From the NCBI RefSeq assembly GCF_013391805.1, contig NZ_CP058364.1:992501-1056500 (forward strand): a DNA stretch of 64,000 nt, written 5' to 3'. Below the pieces are notes generated by a model. The model saw only the letters and a program-made list of their open reading frames with translations. It was not told the origin of the DNA and searched no databases. The position numbers and the translations under genes were made by a program. The stretch comes from Galbibacter sp. BG1. GTDB lineage: Bacteria > Bacteroidota > Bacteroidia > Flavobacteriales > Flavobacteriaceae. Of this stretch, positions 1 to 8,149 are shown one piece after another (position 1 is the first letter of the stretch; the number at the start of each line of letters is the position of its first letter).

Positions 1-929
1 ATTATTTTAGCAGAACCACAAATGATTTATTATTCAGATTACCCGCAATTCAACCTGCACCAAATGTGAACTATTGGACAAATTTCGATGACATAGAAGT
101 TTTGAACAATGGACTTGAATTATCGATAAATGCTGCAATCATTGAGAAAGAAGATTTTACTTTCAGTGTCGGATACAATATGGCCTTTTTAAACAATGAA
201 ATTAAAAACGTTTCCAATCAATTTCCTTTGGGAATCCCTACAGGAGAAATTAATGGTCGTAGTTTGACTGGTCAAACCGCACAACTGTTATATGACGATC
301 AACCTCTATATTCATTTTATTTACCAGTTTTTGAAGGCTATGATAGTGCGGGGTTACCAATTTATGCAGATACTAATGGTGATGGTGTAATTAATCCTAA
401 TTTTGATGGTCCTGGAGGATCTTCAGACAGAACATTTGTAGGGGACCCTAATCCAGATATCACCATTGGTATTGCCCTTAATGCTCGTTACAAAAATTTT
501 GATTTTGGAGCGAATTTAAATGGTGCATATGGTCATCAAATCTATGATAACACAAACGCTGCGCTTTTTTATAAAGGAGCGGTAACTGCTGGTGATAATG
601 CCACGTATCAAGAAGTGAATTCGGGAGCTGCTGAAACTGGAGGTGGTCCATTTTTATCTACTAAAGATTTACAAAGTGGTGATTTCTTGAGATTAAACAA
701 CCTTACAGTTGGATATACTTTAAACTCGAATGCCATGGCAACAGACTGGATTCAGTCACTTAGATTTTACGTGACTGGTCAAAACTTATTTGTAATAACA
801 CCGTATAATGGCTTTGACCCTGAAGTTAACACCAATAAATCAGTTGATGGAGTACCTTCTTTCGGTATTGATTATACATCTTACCCAAGAAGTAGAGGAT
901 TTGTTATAGGATTAAATGCTAATTTTTAA
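1..929 (+). CDS. SusC/RagA-family TonB-linked outer membrane protein, C-terminal part (5' end outside window)
   Basis: The reading frame is open from base 3 to the stop, so only about the last 308 residues of a normally ~1000-residue protein are present. It matches the C-terminal barrel of SusC/RagA proteins: strands that include a YWTNF segment, a region with DTNGDG typical of an extracellular loop, a GDFLRLNNLTVGY block, an FYVTGQNLF block, and an aromatic C-terminal end (NANF). SusC proteins are outer-membrane channels that import oligomers captured by their SusD partner, energised by TonB-ExbBD. The next gene is that partner. An apparent start at base 66 is an internal GTG codon and should not be used. 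The identification is firm; the substrate is unknown. Confidence 0.93.
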   Translation, partial: YFSRTTNDLLFRLPAIQPAPNVNYWTNFDDIEVLNNGLELSINAAIIEKEDFTFSVGYNMAFLNNEIKNVSNQFPLGIPTGEINGRSLTGQTAQLLYDDQPLYSFYLPVFEGYDSAGLPIYADTNGDGVINPNFDGPGGSSDRTFVGDPNPDITIGIALNARYKNFDFGANLNGAYGHQIYDNTNAALFYKGAVTAGDNATYQEVNSGAAETGGGPFLSTKDLQSGDFLRLNNLTVGYTLNSNAMATDWIQSLRFYVTGQNLFVITPYNGFDPEVNTNKSVDGVPSFGIDYTSYPRSRGFVIGLNANF

Positions 930-933
930 AAAA

Positions 934-2475
934 ATGAAAATGAAAAAATTATATTGGATACTAGTTCTGTTTTTTGCCTTTTTTATAGGCTGTACAGATC
1001 TAGATGAAGAATTAAACGACACTGTAGATAGTGAAGTTGCCAAGGAATCCGCAGATACGGAATCTTTGCTAATAGCGGCCTATCAAGCAATGCGTATTTT
1101 TGATACGCAGGATAATATTTTTGCATTGCAAGCACATACATCAGATGAGATGGCTGGCCCAACCAGAGGACCGGATTGGGATGATGCAGGGATTTGGAGA
1201 GTGCTCCACACTCACGATTGGACAAGCTCCCACAATTATGTTAATAGTGCCTACAATGGTTTGCTAAGTGGAATCTTTAGAGCTACACAAGTTTTAGAAT
1301 TTGCTCCTAATGCAAGTCAAGCAGCTCAAGCCAGATTTTTAAGAGCATTCTTTTCATTTCATATGGTAGACAATTTTGGTCTTGTATTGGGAAGAGAACC
1401 TGGAGAAGATCTTACCCAACCACCATCCATATACTTAAATCGACCTGAAGGGATAGAATTTGTTATTTCTGAATTGGAAGGAGTAATGGATGATCTTCCA
1501 GCGTCTGGACCTGCAGCTTTAGCTACACAAAATGCAGCACATACGCTCTTAGCAAAAGCTTACTTAAACAGAGCAGTTTATATGGCTACAGACGAATCTA
1601 CGAATGCAGCCTCAGCAGGACCATTTACTTTTAGTACCGAGGATATGAATAAAGTTATTGCTCATTGTGATGCTATTATGTCCTCTGGTGATTACCAATT
1701 GGAATCTATGTATTTTGATAATTTTTCTCCTACAAATACTGATGATTCCTCGGAAAATATATTTGTAAGTAACAACGTTCGCGGTGATAATACTGCCAAC
1801 ACGCACTCAAGATGGCACATGACCCTTCACTATAATAATCAACCAGATGGATGGAATGGATTTGTTACATTATCCGATATTTATGACTTGTACGAAGATG
1901 ACGATATTAGAAAAAGCTTTACACCTGATTATTTTGAAGGAAATACTGGTATGAATGCAGGATTTCTAATTGGTCAACAATATGCTGCCGATGGCACCCC
2001 ACTTGAAGATAGAAATGGAAATCCTCTTATATTCACTCCAGAGTTTTCTTTAACATCATCCAATGAAGTTAATGGAATAAGAGTTATAAAGTATCCACCT
2101 GATTTCGTTACTGATAATACTCCAGGTAATGACTATGTATTCTTTAGGCTTGCGGATGTTATGCTAATGAAAGCTGAAGCTATTTTAAGAGGAGGAGCTG
2201 CCACAAATGGTGATACTCCAACTAGCCTTGTTAACTCCATTAGAGCAACTAGAAACGCGACGGATATAACTTCAGTGGATTTGGATGTCTTATTGGAGGA
2301 GCGTGCTAGAGAATTATATTGGGAAGGTTGGAGAAGAAATGACCAAATTAGATTTGGAACATTTTTGGAAGCTCATCAAGAAAAGCCGGTTTCAACAGAA
2401 CAATACTTATTGTTTCCTATCCCACCGGCGGCTTTATCGACCAATCCAAACTTAATTCAAAACCCAGGTTATTAA
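934..2475 (+). CDS. SusD/RagB-family surface nutrient-binding lipoprotein
   Basis: A 513-residue protein from the chosen start. It has a lipoprotein signal ending FFIGC, with Cys20 followed by TDLD; acidic residues after the Cys are typical of surface export in this phylum. The SusD fold is supported by the N-terminal helical TPR-like block (LLIAAYQAM, ARFLRAFFSFHMVDNFG) and the C-terminal block ERARELYWEGWRRNDQIRFG with the LFPIPPAAL and NPGY endings seen in RagB/SusD. It starts 4 nt after the susC stop. An in-frame ATG overlapping the end of susC would add six residues before the signal and is less likely. It should cap the SusC channel and bind a glycan or peptide. A strong terminator follows. 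Confidence 0.93.
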   Translation: MKMKKLYWILVLFFAFFIGCTDLDEELNDTVDSEVAKESADTESLLIAAYQAMRIFDTQDNIFALQAHTSDEMAGPTRGPDWDDAGIWRVLHTHDWTSSHNYVNSAYNGLLSGIFRATQVLEFAPNASQAAQARFLRAFFSFHMVDNFGLVLGREPGEDLTQPPSIYLNRPEGIEFVISELEGVMDDLPASGPAALATQNAAHTLLAKAYLNRAVYMATDESTNAASAGPFTFSTEDMNKVIAHCDAIMSSGDYQLESMYFDNFSPTNTDDSSENIFVSNNVRGDNTANTHSRWHMTLHYNNQPDGWNGFVTLSDIYDLYEDDDIRKSFTPDYFEGNTGMNAGFLIGQQYAADGTPLEDRNGNPLIFTPEFSLTSSNEVNGIRVIKYPPDFVTDNTPGNDYVFFRLADVMLMKAEAILRGGAATNGDTPTSLVNSIRATRNATDITSVDLDVLLEERARELYWEGWRRNDQIRFGTFLEAHQEKPVSTEQYLLFPIPPAALSTNPNLIQNPGY

Positions 2476-2509
2476 TTACAAGTGTTAATTTATAATAATG
2501 CGATAATTC

Positions 2510-2540
2510 AAAACGCCCCTGAAAAAGGGGCGTTTTTTTA
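2510..2540. terminator. Bidirectional intrinsic terminator between susD and the response regulator gene
   Basis: A ten-base stem, AAAACGCCCC paired with GGGGCGTTTT, encloses a short A-rich loop and is followed by a T run on the plus strand and preceded by A's that serve the minus strand. It lies between two convergent genes and can end both transcripts. Confidence 0.85.
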
Positions 2541-3224
2541 TGCTTCCACTTTAAACAAAAATCCCTTATTATGAATATTATCAATAGAAATGTTCTTATC
2601 CCTACTTAAGTATTTGCGAAGATGCGAAACAAATACATTTAAACTTTTTCGGTTAAAGTAATCGCTTTCTCCCCAAATACTCGTAAGAATCTCTTTATGG
2701 GGCGCAAGTTCATTTTTATGCTTGTATAAGTATAAAAGAAGCTCACTTTCCCTTGTGGTTAAAGATATTTCATCGTCCTTAAAAAAAAGCTTTTGTAGCT
2801 GCGGATCGAATGTATATAATCCTATTTTAATAGTATTTGAAACCGATTTATCGGAATCCCTATTCATTCTGGCAAGCAAGGTTTTTATCCGTACCACCAG
2901 CTCTTCTTCGTCTATGGGTTTTTTTAAATAATCTATAGCACCCAACGCAAATCCTTTTAACACATCTATTTTTAAAGATCGAGCGGACAAAAATATAAAC
3001 GGAATATTTGGGTATAAATCATTAATTTTTTGCGCCAAAGTAAAACCGTCCATTTCCGGCATCATTACATCCAAAATTATCAAATCGAAGTTCTCTTTTG
3101 TTAAAAGTTCCAATGCTTTTAATCCGTTATCCATCCACTGCAAATGAAACCCCTTCATTTTCAAATACTCCGTTAGCAAGTATCCTAAAGACGCATCATC
3201 TTCAACTAATAATATTTTATCCAT
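2538..3224 (-). CDS. OmpR/PhoB-family response regulator (RprY-like)
   Basis: 228 residues. The receiver domain occupies about residues 3-115 and has the acidic pocket E8-D9-D10, the phosphoacceptor D52 in ILDVMMPEMDG, and the KKP motif. The C-terminal winged-helix DNA-binding domain (about 130-227) has TTRESELLLYLYKHKNE and the LNVFVSHLRKYL recognition region. The gene begins directly after the kinase stop codon with no gap, so the two are co-transcribed and translationally coupled. The pair resembles Bacteroides RprX/RprY. Its DNA target is not known; direct repeats upstream of the kinase gene are good candidates. Activity of the homologues as transcription factors is established; the link to the neighbouring operon is inference. 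Confidence 0.93.
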   Translation of the reverse strand: MDKILLVEDDASLGYLLTEYLKMKGFHLQWMDNGLKALELLTKENFDLIILDVMMPEMDGFTLAQKINDLYPNIPFIFLSARSLKIDVLKGFALGAIDYLKKPIDEEELVVRIKTLLARMNRDSDKSVSNTIKIGLYTFDPQLQKLFFKDDEISLTTRESELLLYLYKHKNELAPHKEILTSIWGESDYFNRKSLNVFVSHLRKYLSRDKNISIDNIHNKGFLFKVEA

Positions 3225-4502
3225 TTATTTCTTTTTTATCGGTAGCTTAATAATTATAGAAGTTCCTATTCCTACTTCGCTATTTAATTCAATTCGACCT
3301 TTATGCAAACGTATCACCTCTTTCACATAGCTCAATCCCAAGCCATATCCTTTAACATTATGTATATCGCCTGTACTAACCCTAAAGTATTTTTTAAATA
3401 TCTTTTTTTGCTCCTCCTTCCCTATCCCTATTCCATTATCTTTTATCTCTATATGTAGGCTCTGCTGTTCCTTAAACGCCTGTAAGCGAATTTTTGGATT
3501 TTCTACAGCATATTTTTTCGCGTTATCCAAAATATTATTAATCGCATTTTCAAGATGTGAACTATCGAAAAGAATGAAATAAGAACCCTCTTGTAAATCA
3601 TAGCTAAAATCAACTTCCTCCAATACGGAAAGCTCTTGAAAAGAGTCACAGATGGCACGTAATTTTGGTTTGAAATCGCCTTCTTTTAAAGTTATTAAAT
3701 ATTTTGAGTTTTCCAGCCCTGCCAAATCGAGCACCTTTTCGATATGGGTTTTGAGTTTGTCATTTTGATCCTTTATAATCTTCACTATAGGCTTAAGGTT
3801 TTCATCCGATTTTTCATCAAGCAATTTGGTAGCCAATCCAATGGAAAAAACCGGGGTTTTAAGTTCGTGTGTAAGGTTATTTATAAAGGTATTGGTGGTG
3901 GTAATTACATTTTTTTGCCAATAGAAAGAACGGAGCACCCATACTATTACCACTATAATTGCTATTATAAAAATTAGGCTCGGAATCGTTAAGCCATTTA
4001 ATTGAGACAGAAAGTATCTATTTATATCTTCAAATTGTACCTGCAAAATAAGTCGCTCATCCACTTGTTCGGGGAGATACCCTTTTAAGACTATTGGATA
4101 TTCCAGCTGTTTATCTTCTTCTTTTTTGATGTAGTTTGGTGATGTAAAATAGACGGTACTATCATTTTTTACCAACCGATAGGAAAAATCTGTTTTAATA
4201 CCTTGCTGTAGAAACCTATCTACCAAAAAATCATTTAAAAAATGACTCGATGCATCTTGAATGCTATCCACACTTAGAGCGAAATAGCTATCGTTTTTAG
4301 TAATGGCCTGTTCTATTAAAAAAGTCAACTCATTCCTATTGCTCAAGTCTTTTTGAATCGTCTGCATTGCATCGCCAACCTTTGCATTAAATTGAACTTT
4401 TGCCAGATTGAGTCCGATTTTTAAATATTGATATTGAACGACGGCCAGACCAATCACCGAAATAACAAAAACAATTATATAGATTTTTCTGAAGTTCAAC
4501 AT
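3225..4502 (-). CDS. Membrane sensor histidine kinase (RprX-like)
   Basis: 425 residues. The order is: membrane segment (about 7-25), a periplasmic sensor region of about 145 residues with no domain I recognise, a second membrane segment (about 171-192), a HisKA dimerisation helix with H212 in THELKTP, and an HATPase domain with the N box (NAINNILDNAKKYA), G1 box (DNGIGIG) and G2 box (GYGLGLSYV). It should phosphorylate the regulator encoded immediately downstream. There is no HAMP domain. A perfect minus-strand -7 box (TAGATTTG on the minus strand, plus-strand 4588-4595) lies about 80 nt upstream of the start, but I find no -33 TTG at the right distance. Confidence 0.93.
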   Translation of the reverse strand: MLNFRKIYIIVFVISVIGLAVVQYQYLKIGLNLAKVQFNAKVGDAMQTIQKDLSNRNELTFLIEQAITKNDSYFALSVDSIQDASSHFLNDFLVDRFLQQGIKTDFSYRLVKNDSTVYFTSPNYIKKEEDKQLEYPIVLKGYLPEQVDERLILQVQFEDINRYFLSQLNGLTIPSLIFIIAIIVVIVWVLRSFYWQKNVITTTNTFINNLTHELKTPVFSIGLATKLLDEKSDENLKPIVKIIKDQNDKLKTHIEKVLDLAGLENSKYLITLKEGDFKPKLRAICDSFQELSVLEEVDFSYDLQEGSYFILFDSSHLENAINNILDNAKKYAVENPKIRLQAFKEQQSLHIEIKDNGIGIGKEEQKKIFKKYFRVSTGDIHNVKGYGLGLSYVKEVIRLHKGRIELNSEVGIGTSIIIKLPIKKK

Positions 4503-4653
4503 ATTTTAAACAAATTATTGAATACAAACACCAAAGGCCTTAGGTTGAAAAGATAAAAAATATTTTCCCATTGACGTTGCAGCATTGCAAATCTAAGTCA
4601 GTAACCGACAATTTTTAGATTTATACACGCGGGCTTAATGTTTCATTAGTAAT

Positions 4654-4691
4654 ATTAATCTTTTATTAATCTTTTTGACTTCTTATTAATC
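4654..4691. promoter_or_regulatory. Three phased direct repeats, candidate response-regulator binding site
   Basis: ATTAATCTTTT occurs twice back to back (4654-4664 and 4665-4675), and a third ATTAATC begins at 4685. The starts are therefore 11 and 20 nt apart, one and about two helical turns. OmpR-family regulators usually bind tandem half-sites spaced 10-11 nt. The repeats lie between the divergent kinase and VCBS operon genes. The repeats are seen directly; binding is inferred. Confidence 0.45.
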
Positions 4692-4762
4692 CCAAAGTTC
4701 AATCTGATGGCTTATTTTAGCAGTGTTCAATTAGTTATAAAATTCTTCATACAATAAATCGT

Positions 4763-4793
4763 AAAAAGCTAGCTTTCAAGTTAGCTTTTTTTG
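4763..4793 (+). terminator. Terminator-like hairpin in the leader region of the VCBS operon
   Basis: AAAAAGCTA pairs with TAGCTTTTT around a 10-nt loop and is followed by TTTG. It looks like an intrinsic terminator but has no recognisable gene upstream on the plus strand. It ends just before the promoter of the operon. It may insulate that promoter, or end a small RNA or attenuated leader transcribed from the 4.5-4.75 kb stretch, in which I find no convincing reading frame. Confidence 0.6.
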
Positions 4794-4794
4794 T

Positions 4795-4823
4795 TTGGGA
4801 AATTAATAGATTTAGTAATATTG
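4795..4823 (+). promoter_or_regulatory. Predicted Bacteroidota-type promoter of the VCBS/haloperoxidase operon
   Basis: TTG (4795-4797), 18 nt, then TAATATTG (4816-4823), one mismatch from the TAnnTTTG consensus. Transcription would begin near 4830, leaving a leader of about 28 nt before the first start codon. Confidence 0.55.
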
Positions 4824-4857
4824 CCAGCTAAAAGAGACACTTAGGGTATAAAAGTAT

Positions 4858-7800
4858 ATGATAAAAGCTCTTCTTACGATAATTGCAGCGCTTACTTTAA
4901 CTTCCTGTACTCAGGAAGAAAAACTCTTTACTCTTTTAAATCCATCAAAAACCTCCATAGACTTTACCAATGGGCTTACCAATTCAACAGATTTAAACAT
5001 TTTAAATTATTTATATTATTACAACGGCGCCGGTGTCGCTGCTGGAGACTTTAACAACGATGGATGGACAGACCTTTATTTTACGGGAAATCAAGTGGCG
5101 GATAAGCTTTACCTTAATCAAAAAAATTTATCCTTTATAAACATCAATAAAGCAGCTGGAATAGATAATGACAGCGGATGGACAACCGGTGTTACCACAG
5201 TCGACATTAATAACGACGGAAAGTTGGATCTATATATTTGCAAGGTTGGGGCCCTATCGCCTAATAGTCATAACCTATTATATGTGAATCAAGGAAATAA
5301 TGAAAATGGCGTTCCTGTCTTTAAAGAAGAATCAAAAAAATATGGTTTGAACATATCCACCTATGCCACCCAAAGCGCATTTTTAGATTACGACTTGGAT
5401 GGAGATTTAGATATGTATTTATTGAATCATTCCGTACATCCCAACAGTAATTACGGTCATGGCAAAAAAAGAAACTTAATCGACAGCTTGGCCGGTGATC
5501 GATTTCACGAAAATGAAAATGGCTATTTTAAAGACGTTTCCAAAGAGGTTGGTGTTCATCAGGGGAGCATTGGTTATGGCCTTGGAATAGCAATTAGCGA
5601 TATTAATAACGATGGCTATCCAGACATTTATATTGGGAATGATTTTTTTGAAAACGATTATCTCTACATCAACCAAAAGAATGGCACTTTCTTAGACATC
5701 AACGAAACTGATGAAACCATTTTAGGGCATACAACCCATTATTCCATGGGAAATGATATTGCCGACATTAACAACGATGGCAATTTCGATATTCTTTCGG
5801 TAGATATGCTCCCAGAAAATTTGAAGAGCTATAAAACTTCTGGAACTGAGTATAACTACCAAACCTATAGCAGTTACCTTAAAAACGGTTATCACCCCCA
5901 GTTTATGCAAAATACGTTGCATTTTAATGCAGGAAATAATATGTTTCTAGAGTCTGCATATACCAGCGGCATTGCTTCTACAGAATGGTCTTGGGCTCCA
6001 CTCATTGCCGATTATGACAACGATGGCAACAAAGACATTTATATAACCAATGGAATTTTAGGAGCTACCAACGACATGGATTTTATCAACTTTATTGCTA
6101 ATGAGAATATTCAAAAGCGGTTGGGCAAAGGGATGAAAGAAAAAGACATGACTTTTATTAACGAAATTCCCAAAAAACACGTTCCAAACTATTTTTTTAA
6201 AAACCAAGGCGATGAAACTTTTAAGGATGCCACTAACACTTGGTTTGAAGAAATTCCATCCTACAGCAATGGAGCCGTTTATACAGACCTGGATAATGAT
6301 GGCGATTTGGAATTGGTGGTAAATAATGTGAACGAACGGGCGTTTATCTTAAAGAATAATACTCGAGAGTTAGAACAGCCTTCAAACTATATTCAAATAA
6401 GTTTTAAAGGTTCTGAAGCAAATAGATTTGGGATTGGCGCCAAAGTAAAAGTTTATTTAGATTCACTTATTTTAAGTACTGAAAATAATGTAAGTCGCGG
6501 TTTTATGTCGTCTATCTCACCAGAATTACATTTTGGGTTAGGAAAAAGGGAACATATCAATTATATAGAAATCACCTGGCCAGATGGTAAAATAGAAGAA
6601 ATCAAATCCCCAGCCATCAATCAAAAATTGGTAGTGGATTATGCCAATGCAATTACCTATGCTCCTAAGAAAAACCTAGAAGAAACCTGGTTTTTAAAAA
6701 ATATTGATTCCCTATTTTCTTTTAAACATAAGGATTTTACTTCTGTAGAGTTCAACAGGGATCCTTTAATCCCTTTTGCCAATACCAATCAAGGTCCAGC
6801 AGTAACAGTTGGAGACATCAATAAAGATGGACTGGAAGATGTTTTTATTGGCGGCGGTAAAATGCAAGCTTCTGCCCTATTTATACAAACAAAAACAGGA
6901 ACATTTAAAAATGTTCAGAAAGAACTTTTTAAAAAAGATGCCAAAAGTGAAGATGTTGACAATTTGTTCTTCGATGCCGATAAAGATGGAGATCTTGACC
7001 TCATCGTAGTAAGTGGAGGAAATGAGTTTAAAACTGGCAACCCCCTAAAACCAAGGCTATACATTAATGAAAACGGAAGCTTCAAGAAGGATACGCTACA
7101 GTTTCAAAATGTTTTTATAAACGCATCCAGCGTAACAGCTATCGATATTGACAACGACAATGATCTGGATTTATGCATCACTTCCAATAGTGCTTCCCGT
7201 AGTTTCGGAAAAACCGCTCCTCAATTCATTTTTGAAAATAACGGTTCGGGAACTTTCTCAAATATTACAGCTCAATATGCCCCCACATTCCAAAAAATTG
7301 GCAATGTTGAAGCCATTAAGTGGATTGATCTTAATAATGATACATTTTTAGATGCCATTGTCGTGGGTAAATGGATGCCAATTTCTATTTTTTTAAATGA
7401 TGGAAACCAGTTAAGACTTTACAAAGGAAACCTTAATGCTACTAGCGGCTGGTGGAACTGTGTCGAGGCAGGAGACTTTGATAAGGATGGCGATATTGAC
7501 ATCATTGCTGGAAATTGGGGACTTAACACTCGTTTAAATGCTTCGGAAGAAAAACCAATTACCTTGTACCAAAATGATTTTGATGACAACGGGAATATAG
7601 AACCAATCGTTACCTACTATTACAGGGGTGAAGAAACTACGCTTTCTTCAAAAGATGAGTTGGTAAAACAGTTACCCATGCTCAACAAAAAATTTCTTTC
7701 TTATGAAGACTTTGCGAATGCATCATTTGAAGAATTACTTCCGGCGGAAAAAATAAAAAATGCCGAAACTAAAAAAGTTTACGAACTAGCTTCTGTATAT

Positions 7801-8148
7801 TTTGAAAACCAAGGAAACAATACATTTAAAAAACACCTGCTTCCCATAAACGCACAGAAAACTGATATTTTCAACATGAAGGTGGATGATTTCAATGGAG
7901 ACAGTTATGACGATGTGTTACTTGTTGGAAACAACCATGAAATAAGCACGCAATTGGGCCGACTAGATGCATCGCATGGAATTTTGTTGTTAAACGACCG
8001 AAAAGGTTTTTTCAAAACCCTTTCAAATCAGTATTTTAACATTCCTGGTGCTGCTCGTGATACAGACAAAATAAGCATTAACGATACCGTTTATTATATT
8101 ACCACCATCAATAATAATTATCCTGTTTTTTTAGAAAAGAAAAAGTAA
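4858..8148 (+). CDS. Large FG-GAP/VCBS-repeat and ASPIC/UnbV-domain lipoprotein, first of three
   Basis: 1096 residues. A lipoprotein signal ends LTLTSC (Cys17). There are two groups of calcium-loop repeats of the FG-GAP/VCBS type (for example AAGDFNNDGWTDLYF near residue 62, ISDINNDGYPDIYIG, IADYDNDGNKDIYI), each with a DxDxDG-like core. Between them, at about 508-590, is an ASPIC/UnbV domain (FGIGAKVKVY, ELHFGLG, ITWPDGK). Conserved extras shared with the next two proteins are a WSW motif near 375, a GWW motif near 863, and a late helical insert with FLSYEDFANASFEELLP. The repeats suggest two beta-propellers, probably displayed on the cell surface. It is the first gene of a five-gene operon, one base from the next. 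No enzymatic residues are recognised and the ligand is unknown. Confidence 0.88.
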   Translation: MIKALLTIIAALTLTSCTQEEKLFTLLNPSKTSIDFTNGLTNSTDLNILNYLYYYNGAGVAAGDFNNDGWTDLYFTGNQVADKLYLNQKNLSFININKAAGIDNDSGWTTGVTTVDINNDGKLDLYICKVGALSPNSHNLLYVNQGNNENGVPVFKEESKKYGLNISTYATQSAFLDYDLDGDLDMYLLNHSVHPNSNYGHGKKRNLIDSLAGDRFHENENGYFKDVSKEVGVHQGSIGYGLGIAISDINNDGYPDIYIGNDFFENDYLYINQKNGTFLDINETDETILGHTTHYSMGNDIADINNDGNFDILSVDMLPENLKSYKTSGTEYNYQTYSSYLKNGYHPQFMQNTLHFNAGNNMFLESAYTSGIASTEWSWAPLIADYDNDGNKDIYITNGILGATNDMDFINFIANENIQKRLGKGMKEKDMTFINEIPKKHVPNYFFKNQGDETFKDATNTWFEEIPSYSNGAVYTDLDNDGDLELVVNNVNERAFILKNNTRELEQPSNYIQISFKGSEANRFGIGAKVKVYLDSLILSTENNVSRGFMSSISPELHFGLGKREHINYIEITWPDGKIEEIKSPAINQKLVVDYANAITYAPKKNLEETWFLKNIDSLFSFKHKDFTSVEFNRDPLIPFANTNQGPAVTVGDINKDGLEDVFIGGGKMQASALFIQTKTGTFKNVQKELFKKDAKSEDVDNLFFDADKDGDLDLIVVSGGNEFKTGNPLKPRLYINENGSFKKDTLQFQNVFINASSVTAIDIDNDNDLDLCITSNSASRSFGKTAPQFIFENNGSGTFSNITAQYAPTFQKIGNVEAIKWIDLNNDTFLDAIVVGKWMPISIFLNDGNQLRLYKGNLNATSGWWNCVEAGDFDKDGDIDIIAGNWGLNTRLNASEEKPITLYQNDFDDNGNIEPIVTYYYRGEETTLSSKDELVKQLPMLNKKFLSYEDFANASFEELLPAEKIKNAETKKVYELASVYFENQGNNTFKKHLLPINAQKTDIFNMKVDDFNGDSYDDVLLVGNNHEISTQLGRLDASHGILLLNDRKGFFKTLSNQYFNIPGAARDTDKISINDTVYYITTINNNYPVFLEKKK

Positions 8149-8149
8149 A

